A DNA stretch of 64,000 bases from Paenibacillus sp. ACRRY (GCF_022346995.1 NZ_JAKRNM010000013.1:1-64000), one strand, 5' to 3'. Counted from the stretch's first letter, positions 25,320 to 34,913 are shown. Translations and numbers: made by a program. The notes: generated by a model not told the origin, from the sequence alone.

Positions 25320-25688
25320 ATGCAGGACAGTAAAACGCATTATTTTGTATCCGTAACCCATAACCTCATTGAACAGACTCAGAATGAATCTACTCCATTT
25401 GAAGTGATGGTGGATGATGAACAGTTAAATCGGCTGAAAGACTTGATGGAGGTGCTGGAGGACGACGATGCCTACACCCTGCAGCGCGCGCCTGTTCCTT
25501 ACAAGTCAGCAGATCACGACGAAGCAACCGAACAGTTTTCGGATGGTATGACACTGCTGTACAGTTTCCTGTACGACCATGGGACTCCTGATACCCAGCA
25601 AGCAATTGAGAGCATGAATGTGCTGCCAAGGCTGCAGGATACGGATTATGATGACCCAGGGTATGAGAACTCCCCAATGAACAAATGA
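25320..25688 (+). CDS. Small acidic protein, unknown function
   Basis: 122 aa with GGAGG 7 nt before the ATG. Strongly acidic and helical (LNRLKDLMEVLEDDDAYT, then EQFSDGMTLLYSFLYDHG). No membrane segment or Cys pair. A short hairpin with a T-rich stretch (about 25260-25296) precedes it and might be a weak attenuator. Family not recognised, but the ribosome site and the terminator directly after it support a real gene. Confidence 0.65.
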   Translation: MQDSKTHYFVSVTHNLIEQTQNESTPFEVMVDDEQLNRLKDLMEVLEDDDAYTLQRAPVPYKSADHDEATEQFSDGMTLLYSFLYDHGTPDTQQAIESMNVLPRLQDTDYDDPGYENSPMNK

Positions 25689-25694
25689 CACAGT

Positions 25695-25738
25695 CAAAAG
25701 CATGCGATGCCGCACGATGCGGACCCGCATGCTTTTGT
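25695..25738. terminator. Bidirectional terminator
   Basis: Perfect 12-bp arms CAAAAGCATGCG (25695-25706) and CGCATGCTTTTG (25726-25737) with an inner CCGCA/TGCGG stem. It serves the plus-strand gene ending at 25688 and the minus-strand gene ending at 25773. Confidence 0.85.
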
Positions 25739-25772
25739 GTGATCGGAGCACTCCTCAAACTCTGCGATAAAA

Positions 25773-26843
25773 TTAATCCAGACGAATCTCCTGCCCTTTC
25801 TCAGCAGACTCATAGATTCCACATAACATCTTGGTAGAAGCTACCCCGTCCGCAATCGGGCTGATTGGTCCGGTCCCGTTTAAGCAGCAGTCCACAAAGT
25901 GATCAATCTGATTCTGGAATGCACTATGAATATGCAGCCCCGTATGATCTGTCTGCGGCTCGATGTTTAGGATGGTGTTATGTTTTTCCGTAACAATTAA
26001 TGTCTCAGGTTCAACTTCGAAGCCACCGCGTTCACCGTACAATTTGACGTAGGACTCCTCCCCGCGAGCATGTAATGTAAAGCTCACATCCACTGCCAGC
26101 GATGCTCCATTCTCGAAGCGAATCAGAGCGTTTGCCATATCTTCTACGTTATTCACGGCTGAACTGTAATCCGCTGCCTTGTAGAAAGAAAGGTCTTCGA
26201 TGTGAGCACGATTACCCAGCTTCCGATAGGTGTTCCCACTTACCGAAACAGGTTTCGGCCGGCCCATGAGATACCAGCATTGGTCGATGATATGTACGCC
26301 CAGATCAATAAGAGGACCTCCACCAGAACGGTTCTTGTCCGCGAACCAGCCTCCGGGATTGCCCAGACGGCGGAGTATGGATGCCTTGGCATAATACAAT
26401 TGACCGAACTCCCCTGCATCAATAAATTTCCGCAGCATCTGCATATTGTTGTCGTAGCGTCGCACAAATCCAACGATGAAGGTACAGCCGCTTTTCTTCA
26501 CGGCCTCCTCGATTCGTAATGCATCTTCCACATTCGTTGCCACAGGCTTCTCCAATAGCACATGCTTGCCCGCCTCCAGTGCTGCGATGGCAAATTCGGC
26601 ATGCGTATTGTTCCATGTACAGATGCTGACTGCATCCACATGAGGGTCCTTTAGCATTTCCCTGTAATCGGTGTAGACGGACTGTGCATCATATTTCTGA
26701 GCTGCTGCTGTTGCGCGCTGTTCGTTCAGATCGCAGATGGCATAAATGACAGCGTTCTCGTTTTTGGCATAGCACCTCATATGCAGATCCGAGATGGATC
26801 CAGTGCCAATCATTCCGATGTGCAGCATTTTGCTTGTACTCAT
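25773..26843 (-). CDS. Gfo/Idh/MocA-family oxidoreductase
   Basis: 356 aa. The Rossmann N-terminus has MIGTGSISDLHMRCY, then the family motif EKPVATNVEDA with the cofactor-contacting Lys, and the C-terminal half carries GGPLIDLGVHIIDQCWYLMG with the catalytic Asp and His. GGGAGG precedes the ATG. It follows the GNAT gene by about 42 bp on the same strand and is probably cotranscribed. An NAD(P)-dependent sugar or inositol dehydrogenase is expected; the substrate is unknown. Confidence 0.92.
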   Translation of the reverse strand: MSTSKMLHIGMIGTGSISDLHMRCYAKNENAVIYAICDLNEQRATAAAQKYDAQSVYTDYREMLKDPHVDAVSICTWNNTHAEFAIAALEAGKHVLLEKPVATNVEDALRIEEAVKKSGCTFIVGFVRRYDNNMQMLRKFIDAGEFGQLYYAKASILRRLGNPGGWFADKNRSGGGPLIDLGVHIIDQCWYLMGRPKPVSVSGNTYRKLGNRAHIEDLSFYKAADYSSAVNNVEDMANALIRFENGASLAVDVSFTLHARGEESYVKLYGERGGFEVEPETLIVTEKHNTILNIEPQTDHTGLHIHSAFQNQIDHFVDCCLNGTGPISPIADGVASTKMLCGIYESAEKGQEIRLD

Positions 26844-26885
26844 CTTCGTCCTCCCTTCCCTTTTTCCGGAAGCTTCATGATCTCT

Positions 26886-27371
26886 CTAGTCTGCCCGCAG
26901 CATGCCTCTGTAAATACCCGGTGTAGAATTTTCGATCTTCACGGCACCCAGCGTCCGGGCATAAAAATCCACTGGCCCTGCCGATCCAATGATCGCATAG
27001 CCATATCCATCCGCCTTCATGGCGTGCATGCAAGCCAGCAGGAGAGCTGTACCCACACCTTTGCCCCTTGCCTCTTGGCTCACTCCTGTCGGACCGAAGA
27101 AGTTGCGGCATGTCGCTTCATAACAGGCGAAGCCTATTATTTTCCCATGTTCGAGGGCAATATAACAGGATACAGGCTGGCGTGCAAAGGATACATCACA
27201 CTCATCCACCCAAGGCTGGCTAAAATGCGATCTAACCCAGTCCAGCACAAGCTGTTTCTCCGGAGCAATGGCTCGTCGGATTACGATGGAGGATTGCTCC
27301 AGACTTTTCAAACCACTCTCCTGTTCCGGCAAATTGTAGAGCGCTACCAACATATCACTCATCTGATCCAT
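26886..27371 (-). CDS. GNAT-family N-acetyltransferase
   Basis: 161 aa (MDQMSDMLVALYN). The acetyl-CoA loop VSQEARGKGVGTALL is clear, preceded by the strand IALEHGKIIGFACYEA and followed by YGYAIIGSAGPVDFYARTLG. The start may be the Met at 27371 or at 27362; AGAGGA lies 9 nt before the latter. It heads a two-gene unit with the oxidoreductase. Substrate unknown. Confidence 0.85.
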   Translation of the reverse strand: MDQMSDMLVALYNLPEQESGLKSLEQSSIVIRRAIAPEKQLVLDWVRSHFSQPWVDECDVSFARQPVSCYIALEHGKIIGFACYEATCRNFFGPTGVSQEARGKGVGTALLLACMHAMKADGYGYAIIGSAGPVDFYARTLGAVKIENSTPGIYRGMLRAD

Positions 27372-27644
27372 TCCTCTCCTCATTGAATGTTATGGCGTTT
27401 TTTTTCAAACTTCCAAGCGAACAGAAACAGAGCAATGGTTGTACCACTCATCTGAAATTTAACCGCATCCCGCTGCCTGTAACCCGGAAATTCTCACATT
27501 GGGTAAATAATAATCTGACACGCCATTCACATGACTCATCGTTCAGCTGCAACACTTGGACGGTTTGTTCCGTCTATAAGAATGAACGCGGCCTTAATTA
27601 GGAGTTTACCGCGAACTATCTCAGATTAGAAGGGAAGATCAACA

Positions 27645-28721
27645 ATGAACAACAACATGAAAAAAGTAAGTGCCCTAATGGTCCTGTCCATGGCCCTGAG
27701 CGGAGGAGCAGCATACGCTGCAACAATGGAAACGACCCAGTCTAGCAGTCCAACTTCCGTAGCTGTGGATAGTGCATTGTCTACATCCGTAAACGTGTCC
27801 GTCAACGGTACAGCGATAGCGGATGGATATTGGAACAAAGATGGTAAGGAAGCCATGATTGCACTGCGCGATCTTACGGATGCACTCGGCATTGAGCTGA
27901 AGTGGAATAAGGAGAACAAGTCGGCAGAACTAACAAAAGGGAATTTCTGGACACTAGTCACGGCAGACAAAGATCAATATTCGTTCAATAAAATGCTGAT
28001 TACACTGGGAACAGCACCTCAAATCACCGATGGCAAAATGTTCGTGCCTGCTTCATTTGCAGATCAGGTGCTACATACCCAGGTAACAACAACTGGCAAT
28101 CAAGTCACGATTTCTAGCGAAGAGGACGTGAAGAACGTTACTGAGCGCGGCGTCATTACAGGAATTAACCCGGATACCAAATATCCATCCATTCATATCG
28201 GCGGCGCGGGCACTGAAGGCCTGGTACTGAATCTGGGTGAGGATACAGTCATCAAGTCGGCAGATGGCAAGGAAATCGCACTCACAGATCTGACCATTGG
28301 CATGACTGTAGAAGCTGTACACGCACCAATCATGACCATGAGCCTTCCACCGCAAACACCGACCTACGAAGTGACTGTCCTGGATACCGTTTCTAAGGAA
28401 TCCGTTACGAAATCGGAAGATGTCCTGGGTACTTCGGGTACTATTGAAAATGTAAGAACAACAAAAGATCAAGGGACCCAGATCGAGATCTCTGGCTTCC
28501 GCTTGACTGAAACATCGCCTGACCATGTCATCCTCAACATTTCGGAAGACACCAAGCTGGTCAACCAGAATGGTGAGGCCATCAAAGCAGAAGAACTGAC
28601 GAAAGACGCAAAAGTCATTGGATTTTATAGTCCGATGCTGACTCGCAGCCTGCCTCCAATCGGGAATGCCTGGAAAGTGGTCGTGGATACTTCGGCTGCA
28701 CAGATTGTACCGTTCAAATAA
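27645..28721 (+). CDS. Secreted protein with copper-amine-oxidase-N (stalk) domain
   Basis: 358 aa. Signal peptide about 1-26 (VLSMALSGGAAYA). Residues about 46-135 are the stalk domain (VNGTAIADGYWNKDGKEAMI, LRDLTDALGIELKWN, FVPASFADQVL). From about 160 on there are two similar beta-rich halves, each with a GxIxxI/IENV start, an ILNxxEDT core and a TMSLPPQT or TRSLPPIG closing motif, so a duplicated domain. AAGGGA precedes the ATG. Role unknown, probably in the cell envelope. Confidence 0.8.
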   Translation: MNNNMKKVSALMVLSMALSGGAAYAATMETTQSSSPTSVAVDSALSTSVNVSVNGTAIADGYWNKDGKEAMIALRDLTDALGIELKWNKENKSAELTKGNFWTLVTADKDQYSFNKMLITLGTAPQITDGKMFVPASFADQVLHTQVTTTGNQVTISSEEDVKNVTERGVITGINPDTKYPSIHIGGAGTEGLVLNLGEDTVIKSADGKEIALTDLTIGMTVEAVHAPIMTMSLPPQTPTYEVTVLDTVSKESVTKSEDVLGTSGTIENVRTTKDQGTQIEISGFRLTETSPDHVILNISEDTKLVNQNGEAIKAEELTKDAKVIGFYSPMLTRSLPPIGNAWKVVVDTSAAQIVPFK

Positions 28722-28780
28722 GCAAGAGTTGTCGCAGGTTTATTAAAGTAGACCAATTAAACCTATAACGTTCCAATTGA

Positions 28781-28835
28781 AAAAAATAACCTTACCCGGT
28801 CTGTTCTCTTACAGACATGGGATAAGGTTATTTTT
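28781..28835. terminator. Bidirectional terminator
   Basis: AAAAATAACCTTACCC pairs with GGGATAAGGTTATTTTT (one bulge), with an inner GTCTG/CAGAC stem. The A and T ends serve both the plus-strand stop at 28721 and the minus-strand stop at 28860. Confidence 0.88.
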
Positions 28836-28859
28836 CCGTTCTTGCTATGTGACCTTTGC

Positions 28860-29261
28860 CTATTTGGCTTCTGGATCACTTTCAATCATGGCTTCTACTT
28901 CAATCTCAACCATTAACAGGGGATCAATGAGTGCACTTACCTCAACCATGGTGGCTACAGGCTGAATCTGCCCAAAGAATTCGCCATGGGCCTTGCCTAC
29001 TTCCTCCCATCGGGAGATATCCGTCACGAACATGCGGGTTCGTATCACGTCCGACAAGTCTGCACCAAGTTCATTGAGCGCCTTCTCGATCGTTTGCAAA
29101 ACAAATCTGGTCTGGGCGTATGGATCACCCGCTCCCACTACAACGCCATCCTGCATGGCTGTCGTTCCTGCCACCTCAATTCGGTTCCCTACCCGGATGG
29201 CCCGGCAATAGCCCACAAGCGGTTCCCATGGGGAACCCGTAAATACCTGCTGTTTACTCAT
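28860..29261 (-). CDS. Rid-family (YjgF/YER057c/UK114) protein
   Basis: 133 aa from the ATG at 29261 (MSKQQVFTGSPWEPLVGY), with GGGGGAGG upstream. The fold markers AIRVGNRIEVAGTTA, DVIRTRMFVTDISRW and VEIEVEAMI are present. It differs from archetypal RidA: the Arg of the RidA deaminase site (PARSAVEV in the copy at 51186) is replaced by VATMVEVSAL, so it is probably a Rid2-7 type without imine deaminase activity. Single gene. Confidence 0.88.
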   Translation of the reverse strand: MSKQQVFTGSPWEPLVGYCRAIRVGNRIEVAGTTAMQDGVVVGAGDPYAQTRFVLQTIEKALNELGADLSDVIRTRMFVTDISRWEEVGKAHGEFFGQIQPVATMVEVSALIDPLLMVEIEVEAMIESDPEAK

Positions 29262-29482
29262 TGTGTCCTCCCCCGCTCGGCTTGTCATTTTCCTGAATAA
29301 TCTCTGCATTATAACAGACCGGGTTCAATCTGGGTACCAGAAATTAGGTGATATCGCGAAGTTATAAATGTACGAAAAAAAGCCCCGTATGCGAAACCAG
29401 CTGCTATGCAACCAGCCACGTTTACAGGACTTTGTTTTATTAAGGCGTTCAAGTACAAATCTAAATACGCTGCACATTCGAC

Positions 29483-30448
29483 TTACAGTTTAATATTGGC
29501 CTCATCAAAGTATTCTTCAAGAGTCAACCCGCTCTTCACAATGTCCGAAGCCAGATCGGTTCCGACATACCGGATGTGCCAAGGCTCGTAGACGTAACCC
29601 GTGATGTCTTCCTCACCCTTAAGATAGCGGATAACGAATCCGTAGTCTGCAGCATGTTCCGCCAGCCACTCGCCTTCCTTCGAGGTTCCAAACACCTCTT
29701 CCAGGGCATTACCTACACTCGGGCTGGATACATCGATCGCAAGACCGGTCTGATGTTCACTTCTGCCCGGCTTAGAGCTCACACGATCTGTATATTCTTG
29801 TCCTTTGGTCTGCACATTGTTGTTATAGATGGAAACCTGTCGCTCATACGAACGGTATCCAGACACCGCGCGCAGCTCGATGCCGTCCGCCTCAGCTCCT
29901 GCAAACAGCTTCTCCAGCGCTTCTGCGGCTTCCTTCCGCATGTGGCGCTTCTCGTGAGGGCCATCGAAGGAAAACGGCACATTCGGCTCTACCAGATCGC
30001 TTGGCTCATAGCCTTCGGGCAGACTGCGCTGCTTGTTCACAATAACCGTCATGGACTCCGCATTGGTAACAACGGATTGGCTGTCAATCGTATTTTGCAT
30101 TGCGCTGATGCTGCGCTTCTCCATCAGAGGGTCACCCGCAGCCGTCTCGTTGCCAGCATCGGAAGAGTCTTGCTCTCCATCTTCCGATGCATTGCCGGAA
30201 TCCCCGTTCTCACCAGAGGATGACTGATCTGTCTCGCTGCCGTTTGTCTTGTCTCCATCATCCCCGGTGTCTTCCGTTAAATGAACCGTCGTCCCGTCCG
30301 ATTCCTGCTGTGTATCGCCTGCTGCGTTCAGATTCTGATTTTCCTCTGATCCCGAGCCATCCTGGCAGGCGGACAATAATGCTCCACATATCATAAGTGA
30401 GGACAGCAATACCGCCATATGGCGCTGTCTTCCTGTTCGTGATTTCAT
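29483..30448 (-). CDS. VanY-like D-Ala-D-Ala carboxypeptidase lipoprotein (M15)
   Basis: 321 aa. Lipoprotein signal with lipobox LLSAC, then about 90 residues of Ser/Asp/Glu/Gly-rich linker, then an M15B domain. The zinc and catalytic residues are visible: SGYRSYERQ, SEHQTGLAIDVSSP (His and Asp ligands) and EPWHIRYVG (catalytic Glu and His ligand). It should trim the terminal D-Ala of peptidoglycan stems outside the cell. AGGAG lies 9 nt before the ATG. No vanRS or vanHAX nearby, so a housekeeping wall enzyme rather than a resistance cluster. Confidence 0.92.
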   Translation of the reverse strand: MKSRTGRQRHMAVLLSSLMICGALLSACQDGSGSEENQNLNAAGDTQQESDGTTVHLTEDTGDDGDKTNGSETDQSSSGENGDSGNASEDGEQDSSDAGNETAAGDPLMEKRSISAMQNTIDSQSVVTNAESMTVIVNKQRSLPEGYEPSDLVEPNVPFSFDGPHEKRHMRKEAAEALEKLFAGAEADGIELRAVSGYRSYERQVSIYNNNVQTKGQEYTDRVSSKPGRSEHQTGLAIDVSSPSVGNALEEVFGTSKEGEWLAEHAADYGFVIRYLKGEEDITGYVYEPWHIRYVGTDLASDIVKSGLTLEEYFDEANIKL

Positions 30449-30605
30449 CTAAAAAAACTCCTATCGCAATATAATCATGATAAAAATAAAATAAACTCCG
30501 GGGCAATTTCATCCCCTGCGACAGTATACATCAAATTGCAGTGAAGCTCCACCGCTCCAAGCTCACTGGCAGGGTATGGCCTTCATGTGAAGAAGGGCGC
30601 GCGGC

Positions 30606-30707
30606 TTATACGGCTGTTTTTCGGACTTTTAGGGCATCATCCCAACGTTTAATCAACAGTTCCAGATTAAAGTCGGGGTTGATATCCTTTCCAAACTTGC
30701 AAGCCAT
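30606..30707 (-). CDS. Candidate 33-aa miniprotein
   Basis: An open frame from ATG at 30707 to TAA at 30606 encoding MACKFGKDINPDFNLELLIK plus RWDDALKVRKTAV. Composition looks protein-like and amphipathic, with an acidic centre and basic end. There is no good ribosome site (GATCTGGCC precedes the ATG) and an in-frame TGA lies just upstream. It could be a real small protein, or the relic of a larger gene. It occupies most of the 30449-30769 gap; nothing else is seen there apart from the hairpin at 30731. Confidence 0.3.
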   Translation of the reverse strand: MACKFGKDINPDFNLELLIKRWDDALKVRKTAV

Positions 30708-30730
30708 AAGGCCAGATCACACAGACAAAT

Positions 30731-30761
30731 AAGCGAGGGTGATCCACGATCTCCCCCGCTT
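30731..30761 (-). terminator. Probable terminator of the SWIM gene
   Basis: Imperfect hairpin (AAGCGAGGGTGATC against GATCTCCCCCGCTT). On the minus strand it is followed by ATTTGTCTG, a weak T-tract, so termination may be partial. Confidence 0.5.
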
Positions 30762-30769
30762 CATGCCTT

Positions 30770-31537
30770 TTATGATTTGGTTGCCGGGCTGTCCTTCTTC
30801 TTCTGGACAGCCTGCCAGATCCGCGCAGCTACACGCTCGCGGATCATGGTCAGACCTGCTGCCACGGGTACTCCCGGCAGCAGCGCGGCCAGTTCCGGCG
30901 TTGCCGGGGGCTTGCCCGGCTGCGCCAGCCGCACCTGCACCGCGCCAAAGCCGGGGCCTGGCACGTGCATGGCGCCGTCTGCGGCAGCCTCGGCGATCCA
31001 CTCGCCGACGGCAGCGCCGCCTTCGCCGCCCCGCGCCTGCGGGCGGCCCGCCGTTTCCGCGGCGCGGCCCGCGCTGCTTGGATCATGGGCCAGTTCCTCT
31101 GCCCATGATCCAAGCACGCCGGCAAGCAGCGCTTCGCGCGGCAGGCCGGCGTGCGCGAGCTGCAGCAGCGGCTCGGCCGCAAAGCGCGCAGCGATGGCGT
31201 GCTCCGCAGCCGCAGCATGCGCACAATCTGTGCGGCCGCAGGTGCATGCCGCAGCGGCCGGTGCAGAAGGCAGCAGCCCCGCGAGCTCTGCCGGGGCTGG
31301 ACCGCCGCGCAGCAGCGCGTACAGGGCCAGCGGCCGTTTGCGCAGCTGGGCCAGCACAGCCTCGCGAGCATTTTCGCTGAGCTGCGGCAGCGTACCTGTT
31401 ACCGTGAACAGGCTGGTGGCTGTTCCGGCCTGCTCTGCATCTGCTGACGCGTTCTGATGCGCTTCAGCACCCTCACTTACCTCTGCTGTCCATCCACCGG
31501 GGGACATATGCAGCTCCACATTCCAATTTTCGCTCAT
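30770..31537 (-). CDS. SWIM zinc-finger protein, partner of the SNF2 helicase
   Basis: 255 aa from the ATG at 31537 (MSENWNVELHMSPGGW), with AAGGGGGAAGG upstream. CTCGRTDCAHAAA fits the SWIM pattern CxCx(n)CxH, a zinc motif found with SNF2 ATPases in bacteria. The protein is Ala-rich and this stretch of DNA is far more GC-rich than its surroundings, which opens long meaningless frames on the other strand. It follows the SNF2 gene by about 48 bp, so the two are cotranscribed and probably act together on DNA or RNA. Confidence 0.82.
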   Translation of the reverse strand: MSENWNVELHMSPGGWTAEVSEGAEAHQNASADAEQAGTATSLFTVTGTLPQLSENAREAVLAQLRKRPLALYALLRGGPAPAELAGLLPSAPAAAACTCGRTDCAHAAAAEHAIAARFAAEPLLQLAHAGLPREALLAGVLGSWAEELAHDPSSAGRAAETAGRPQARGGEGGAAVGEWIAEAAADGAMHVPGPGFGAVQVRLAQPGKPPATPELAALLPGVPVAAGLTMIRERVAARIWQAVQKKKDSPATKS

Positions 31538-31584
31538 AACCTTCCCCCTTCTCATATAATCGCCCACCAATATACTTGTCAGGC

Positions 31585-34500
31585 TTATAACCACGTCTCA
31601 CCCTGAAGCGAGATCAGTCCGCGCAATTCGTCATCCGACATTTCGGTCAGCCAGTTCTCCCCGGAACCAACCACCTGTTCGGAGAGTGCTTTCTTGCTCT
31701 CGATTAACTCGTCTATGCGTTCCTCCAGCGTACCCTGGCAGATCAATTTATGAACCTGCACGTTGCGGTTCTGCCCAATTCGGAACACCCGGTCCGTGGC
31801 CTGATTCTCCACTGCGGGATTCCACCAGCGATCATAGTGGATAACATGGCTGGCACGCGTCAGATTCAGACCTACCCCACCAGCCCGGAGGGATAGAACG
31901 AATAGTGACGGGCCCTCGCCCTTTTGGAATGTCTCCACCATCTCGTCCCTCTGTGCCTTGGACACGCCGCCATGCAGGAAATACGGTTCTTCCTCATAAC
32001 GCTGCGTAAGGCGCGATACCAACAGCTCGCCCATAGCCACATATTGAGTGAAAATGAGTGCAGATTCTCCATTGTCACGGATCGCATCAACCAATTCCAG
32101 CAAACGTTCCATTTTGCCGGATGCCTCGACTTTTGCATGATCCTTGCGGCTGCTGTCTGCCAGTACCGGATGGTCGCAGATTTGCTTCAGTTTGGTGAGC
32201 GACGATAATACAATCCCTTTGCGGGCAATGCCGTTTCTGCCATCAAGTCCACCCATCAGGTCATCCACCACACGTTGATATAGAATCGTCTGTTCCGGTG
32301 TCAGCGAGCAGTATGATTTCAGCTCCAGCTTCTCCGGCAGATCCTTGCGGATGTCCGGATCGCTTTTGAGCCTGCGCAGCATGAACGGCGAAACAAGCCG
32401 GTGAAGCTCCCGCAGGGATGTGCTGTTTTCTTCGGATGTCCCCATTCCGGTGTATCGCTGGCGGAACGAAGATGCCGTTCCCAGGTATCCAGGATTGAGG
32501 AACTGGAAAATGGACCACAGCTCGCTCAGACGGTTTTCAACCGGTGTACCGGTCATCGCAATCCGGTGAGGTGCCGATAATCGCATCACGCTTTGTGCCT
32601 GCTTGGTACGATAGTTCTTGATATACTGCGCTTCATCAAGGACCACGGTTGACCAGTGCAATGACGCAAGGTCCGGTCCGTCCCGGCCAGCCAGATGATA
32701 GGTCGTCAGTACGATATCATGTGCCTGTGCCTCAGCCTGAAATGCGGTGCCATGCAGCCGCTGTCCCCCATGATGGATGTACAGAGACAGATTTGGAGCG
32801 AATCGTTTGAGCTCGCGCTGCCAGTTGCCAAGCAGAGAAGTGGGACAGACGATGAGTGCTGGCAAATTAATTGCCTCTGCAGGTACAATCTCCCCAGGCT
32901 CCAATGGATCACCCGAACCATAAATCTCATTTTCACGCGCTTCTTCAGCCGCAGCCAGCTGTTCCTCATGTTTCAGGTCCAACAGGCAAGTGATCACCTG
33001 AACCGTCTTCCCGAGACCCATATCATCCGCGAGGCATACACCGAAGCCAAGTTCACGCATCGCAGACAACCATTGATACCCGCGCTCCTGATATGGCCGG
33101 AGTTCCCCGTGCAGCTCTGCAGGTACTTTACGCGGTTCGATACTGCGAAGCACCTGTCCATCCAGCAGGAAGGAGAGCAGACCTTCGGATTCCGCACCAA
33201 AAACGGACAGCCCCTTCCAGGCTGCATCCTCGCCTTCCTCTGCAGCCAGATGAAGCCATTCGGATAACGGCATATATTGTTCTTCTTCTTTTTTCATATA
33301 ACGCAGAACCTGGCGAATCTCCTTCGTATCGACTTCGATCCATTCGCCGCGGAACATCACATAAGGTACCGAAGCTTCGGCTAACGCAGCCAGCTCCTCC
33401 GCTGTAACGGGCTTGCCGTCCAGCATCGGTTCTGCCTTGAAGGCAACCAGTTGTTCCATCCCCAGTGCATTCGGAGCGCCAGGCGCCCGTTCCGTGCCAC
33501 GATTGAGCATCTGCAAACGCAGCCCGGCTCTACGCCTGCCCGCACGACTCCAGCGGGATGGCATAAGCACGGTTATTCCCGCCTTTTGCAAGCGCGGCAC
33601 CGCATGAGTCAAAAACTCAAAAAAGGACTGCTGCTCCAATTTTATCCCTTCCGGGCGAGGCTGAAGCAGGGCTATTTCCAGTTCAGGTGCCAGTTCACTG
33701 GCATGACCGAGGGCCATGAGCAGCTGCTCTGCCGCAGATACGTAGCGAACCTTCCCCCGATCCAGGTCCCGATCCGGATGAGCCCATATGGTTCGTGCAG
33801 GCAACCTCAGACCAGCCTCCTGTGCACTGTCGGCCCAAAAGGTGATTCCCCATAACGTTTCATGCTCGCCAAGAGGCGGTTCAAGCCGAAGCACCAGCTT
33901 CAGTTCACCTTCCGCAGGGGCCGTTTCCTCACTGCCGACTACCGGCATCCCAGTGCCTCCAGCTTCTCGCAATGTCTCGATTAGCTCTGCCATTTCCTCC
34001 GTCGGCCCCTGCACAGTCACGGGACGGAACATCGAGATCAGGCTGTTCCACCACAGCTCGGCTACAGGAGATGATCCACGCCGAAACGGGGTGCGATATC
34101 TTGACAAGTCACTGTCCATTCCTTCCAGTTCTCCTGTCACGACAGCATGAATCATGCCGCTCATGAAGGAAAACAGGACAGCAGCCCCTGCCTCTTCCCG
34201 CGATTCCGGCTCAGAGGAAGCGTATGCACCAGGTGCAGACAAACCGATTGGCGGCATAGCTTCCGCCAGTTCCCGGAAACGCTCCACATCTGCTTCCTGA
34301 GACAGACGAGGTCGCCATACACCTGTCAGCGTTTCTTGTCCCGTCCGTCGCCGCGCCCCAGTCTTGGCAGCAAATTCGGCAGAAGGAGCAATCTCTCCGC
34401 GCAGCAGCAGCTCCTGTGTGAACTGTGCTGCTTTTATCCAGTAGCGAATCTCCTCACCTGCCTGAATTCCCGCAGCCTTCAATATGCTGTCATCCCAATG

Positions 34501-34785
34501 GAGCAGCAGTTTAAATGTATCTTTGGGCGAGATCGCAAGCCCTTCCAGCGTCCGTCCAAGCAATTGGCGCCGCTTCGTACTCTTGGCTTCCGCAGCATTA
34601 CGCATCGGATTGGGCCAGCGCAGCTCCGCAAGGCGAAGAGCGGCAGGCTGAAACAGACGACCTCCGTCGCCAAAATTCAGCCTCCTTACCACATGGGTCC
34701 AAGCATCCACACGCGGCTCCGATGTTTCACCGGAAAAACAAAAAAATACGTCACCAAGCCATACTCCATACAGCGATTGCATCAT
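31585..34785 (-). CDS. SNF2-family helicase/ATPase with DUF3670 region
   Basis: 1066 aa. The N-terminal 570 residues correspond to the bacterial SNF2-associated region (DUF3670-like), ending PYQERGYQWLSAM. The motor has motif I DDMGLGKTVQ, Ia VCPTSLLGNW, II LDEAQYIKN, III MTGTPVENR, IV ALIFTQYVAMG, V LRAGGVGLNLT and VI DRVFRIGQNRNVQVHKL, all intact. SNF2 ATPases translocate on double-stranded DNA and remodel protein-DNA complexes or, in bacteria such as RapA, recycle RNA polymerase. The SWIM gene follows directly. GGGAGA precedes the ATG. Confidence 0.93.
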   Translation of the reverse strand: MMQSLYGVWLGDVFFCFSGETSEPRVDAWTHVVRRLNFGDGGRLFQPAALRLAELRWPNPMRNAAEAKSTKRRQLLGRTLEGLAISPKDTFKLLLHWDDSILKAAGIQAGEEIRYWIKAAQFTQELLLRGEIAPSAEFAAKTGARRRTGQETLTGVWRPRLSQEADVERFRELAEAMPPIGLSAPGAYASSEPESREEAGAAVLFSFMSGMIHAVVTGELEGMDSDLSRYRTPFRRGSSPVAELWWNSLISMFRPVTVQGPTEEMAELIETLREAGGTGMPVVGSEETAPAEGELKLVLRLEPPLGEHETLWGITFWADSAQEAGLRLPARTIWAHPDRDLDRGKVRYVSAAEQLLMALGHASELAPELEIALLQPRPEGIKLEQQSFFEFLTHAVPRLQKAGITVLMPSRWSRAGRRRAGLRLQMLNRGTERAPGAPNALGMEQLVAFKAEPMLDGKPVTAEELAALAEASVPYVMFRGEWIEVDTKEIRQVLRYMKKEEEQYMPLSEWLHLAAEEGEDAAWKGLSVFGAESEGLLSFLLDGQVLRSIEPRKVPAELHGELRPYQERGYQWLSAMRELGFGVCLADDMGLGKTVQVITCLLDLKHEEQLAAAEEARENEIYGSGDPLEPGEIVPAEAINLPALIVCPTSLLGNWQRELKRFAPNLSLYIHHGGQRLHGTAFQAEAQAHDIVLTTYHLAGRDGPDLASLHWSTVVLDEAQYIKNYRTKQAQSVMRLSAPHRIAMTGTPVENRLSELWSIFQFLNPGYLGTASSFRQRYTGMGTSEENSTSLRELHRLVSPFMLRRLKSDPDIRKDLPEKLELKSYCSLTPEQTILYQRVVDDLMGGLDGRNGIARKGIVLSSLTKLKQICDHPVLADSSRKDHAKVEASGKMERLLELVDAIRDNGESALIFTQYVAMGELLVSRLTQRYEEEPYFLHGGVSKAQRDEMVETFQKGEGPSLFVLSLRAGGVGLNLTRASHVIHYDRWWNPAVENQATDRVFRIGQNRNVQVHKLICQGTLEERIDELIESKKALSEQVVGSGENWLTEMSDDELRGLISLQGETWL

Positions 34786-34913
34786 TACAGTCTCCCGTCA
34801 TCCCTTCGCATTGTTACTCTCCATCATATACGAAAATGCCCGGATTTAAAAACCTTTACACACAAAAATTGCTTTATTCATCTCCTGACACGCTCCTAAT
34901 CGCTTCAATCCGC

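Noticed and set aside
30739..31457. Long plus-strand frames of more than 200 codons
   Set aside because: They lie opposite the SWIM gene and arise from its high GC content; the products are Arg/Ala/Pro-rich with no domain. The minus strand has the SWIM motif and a ribosome site.
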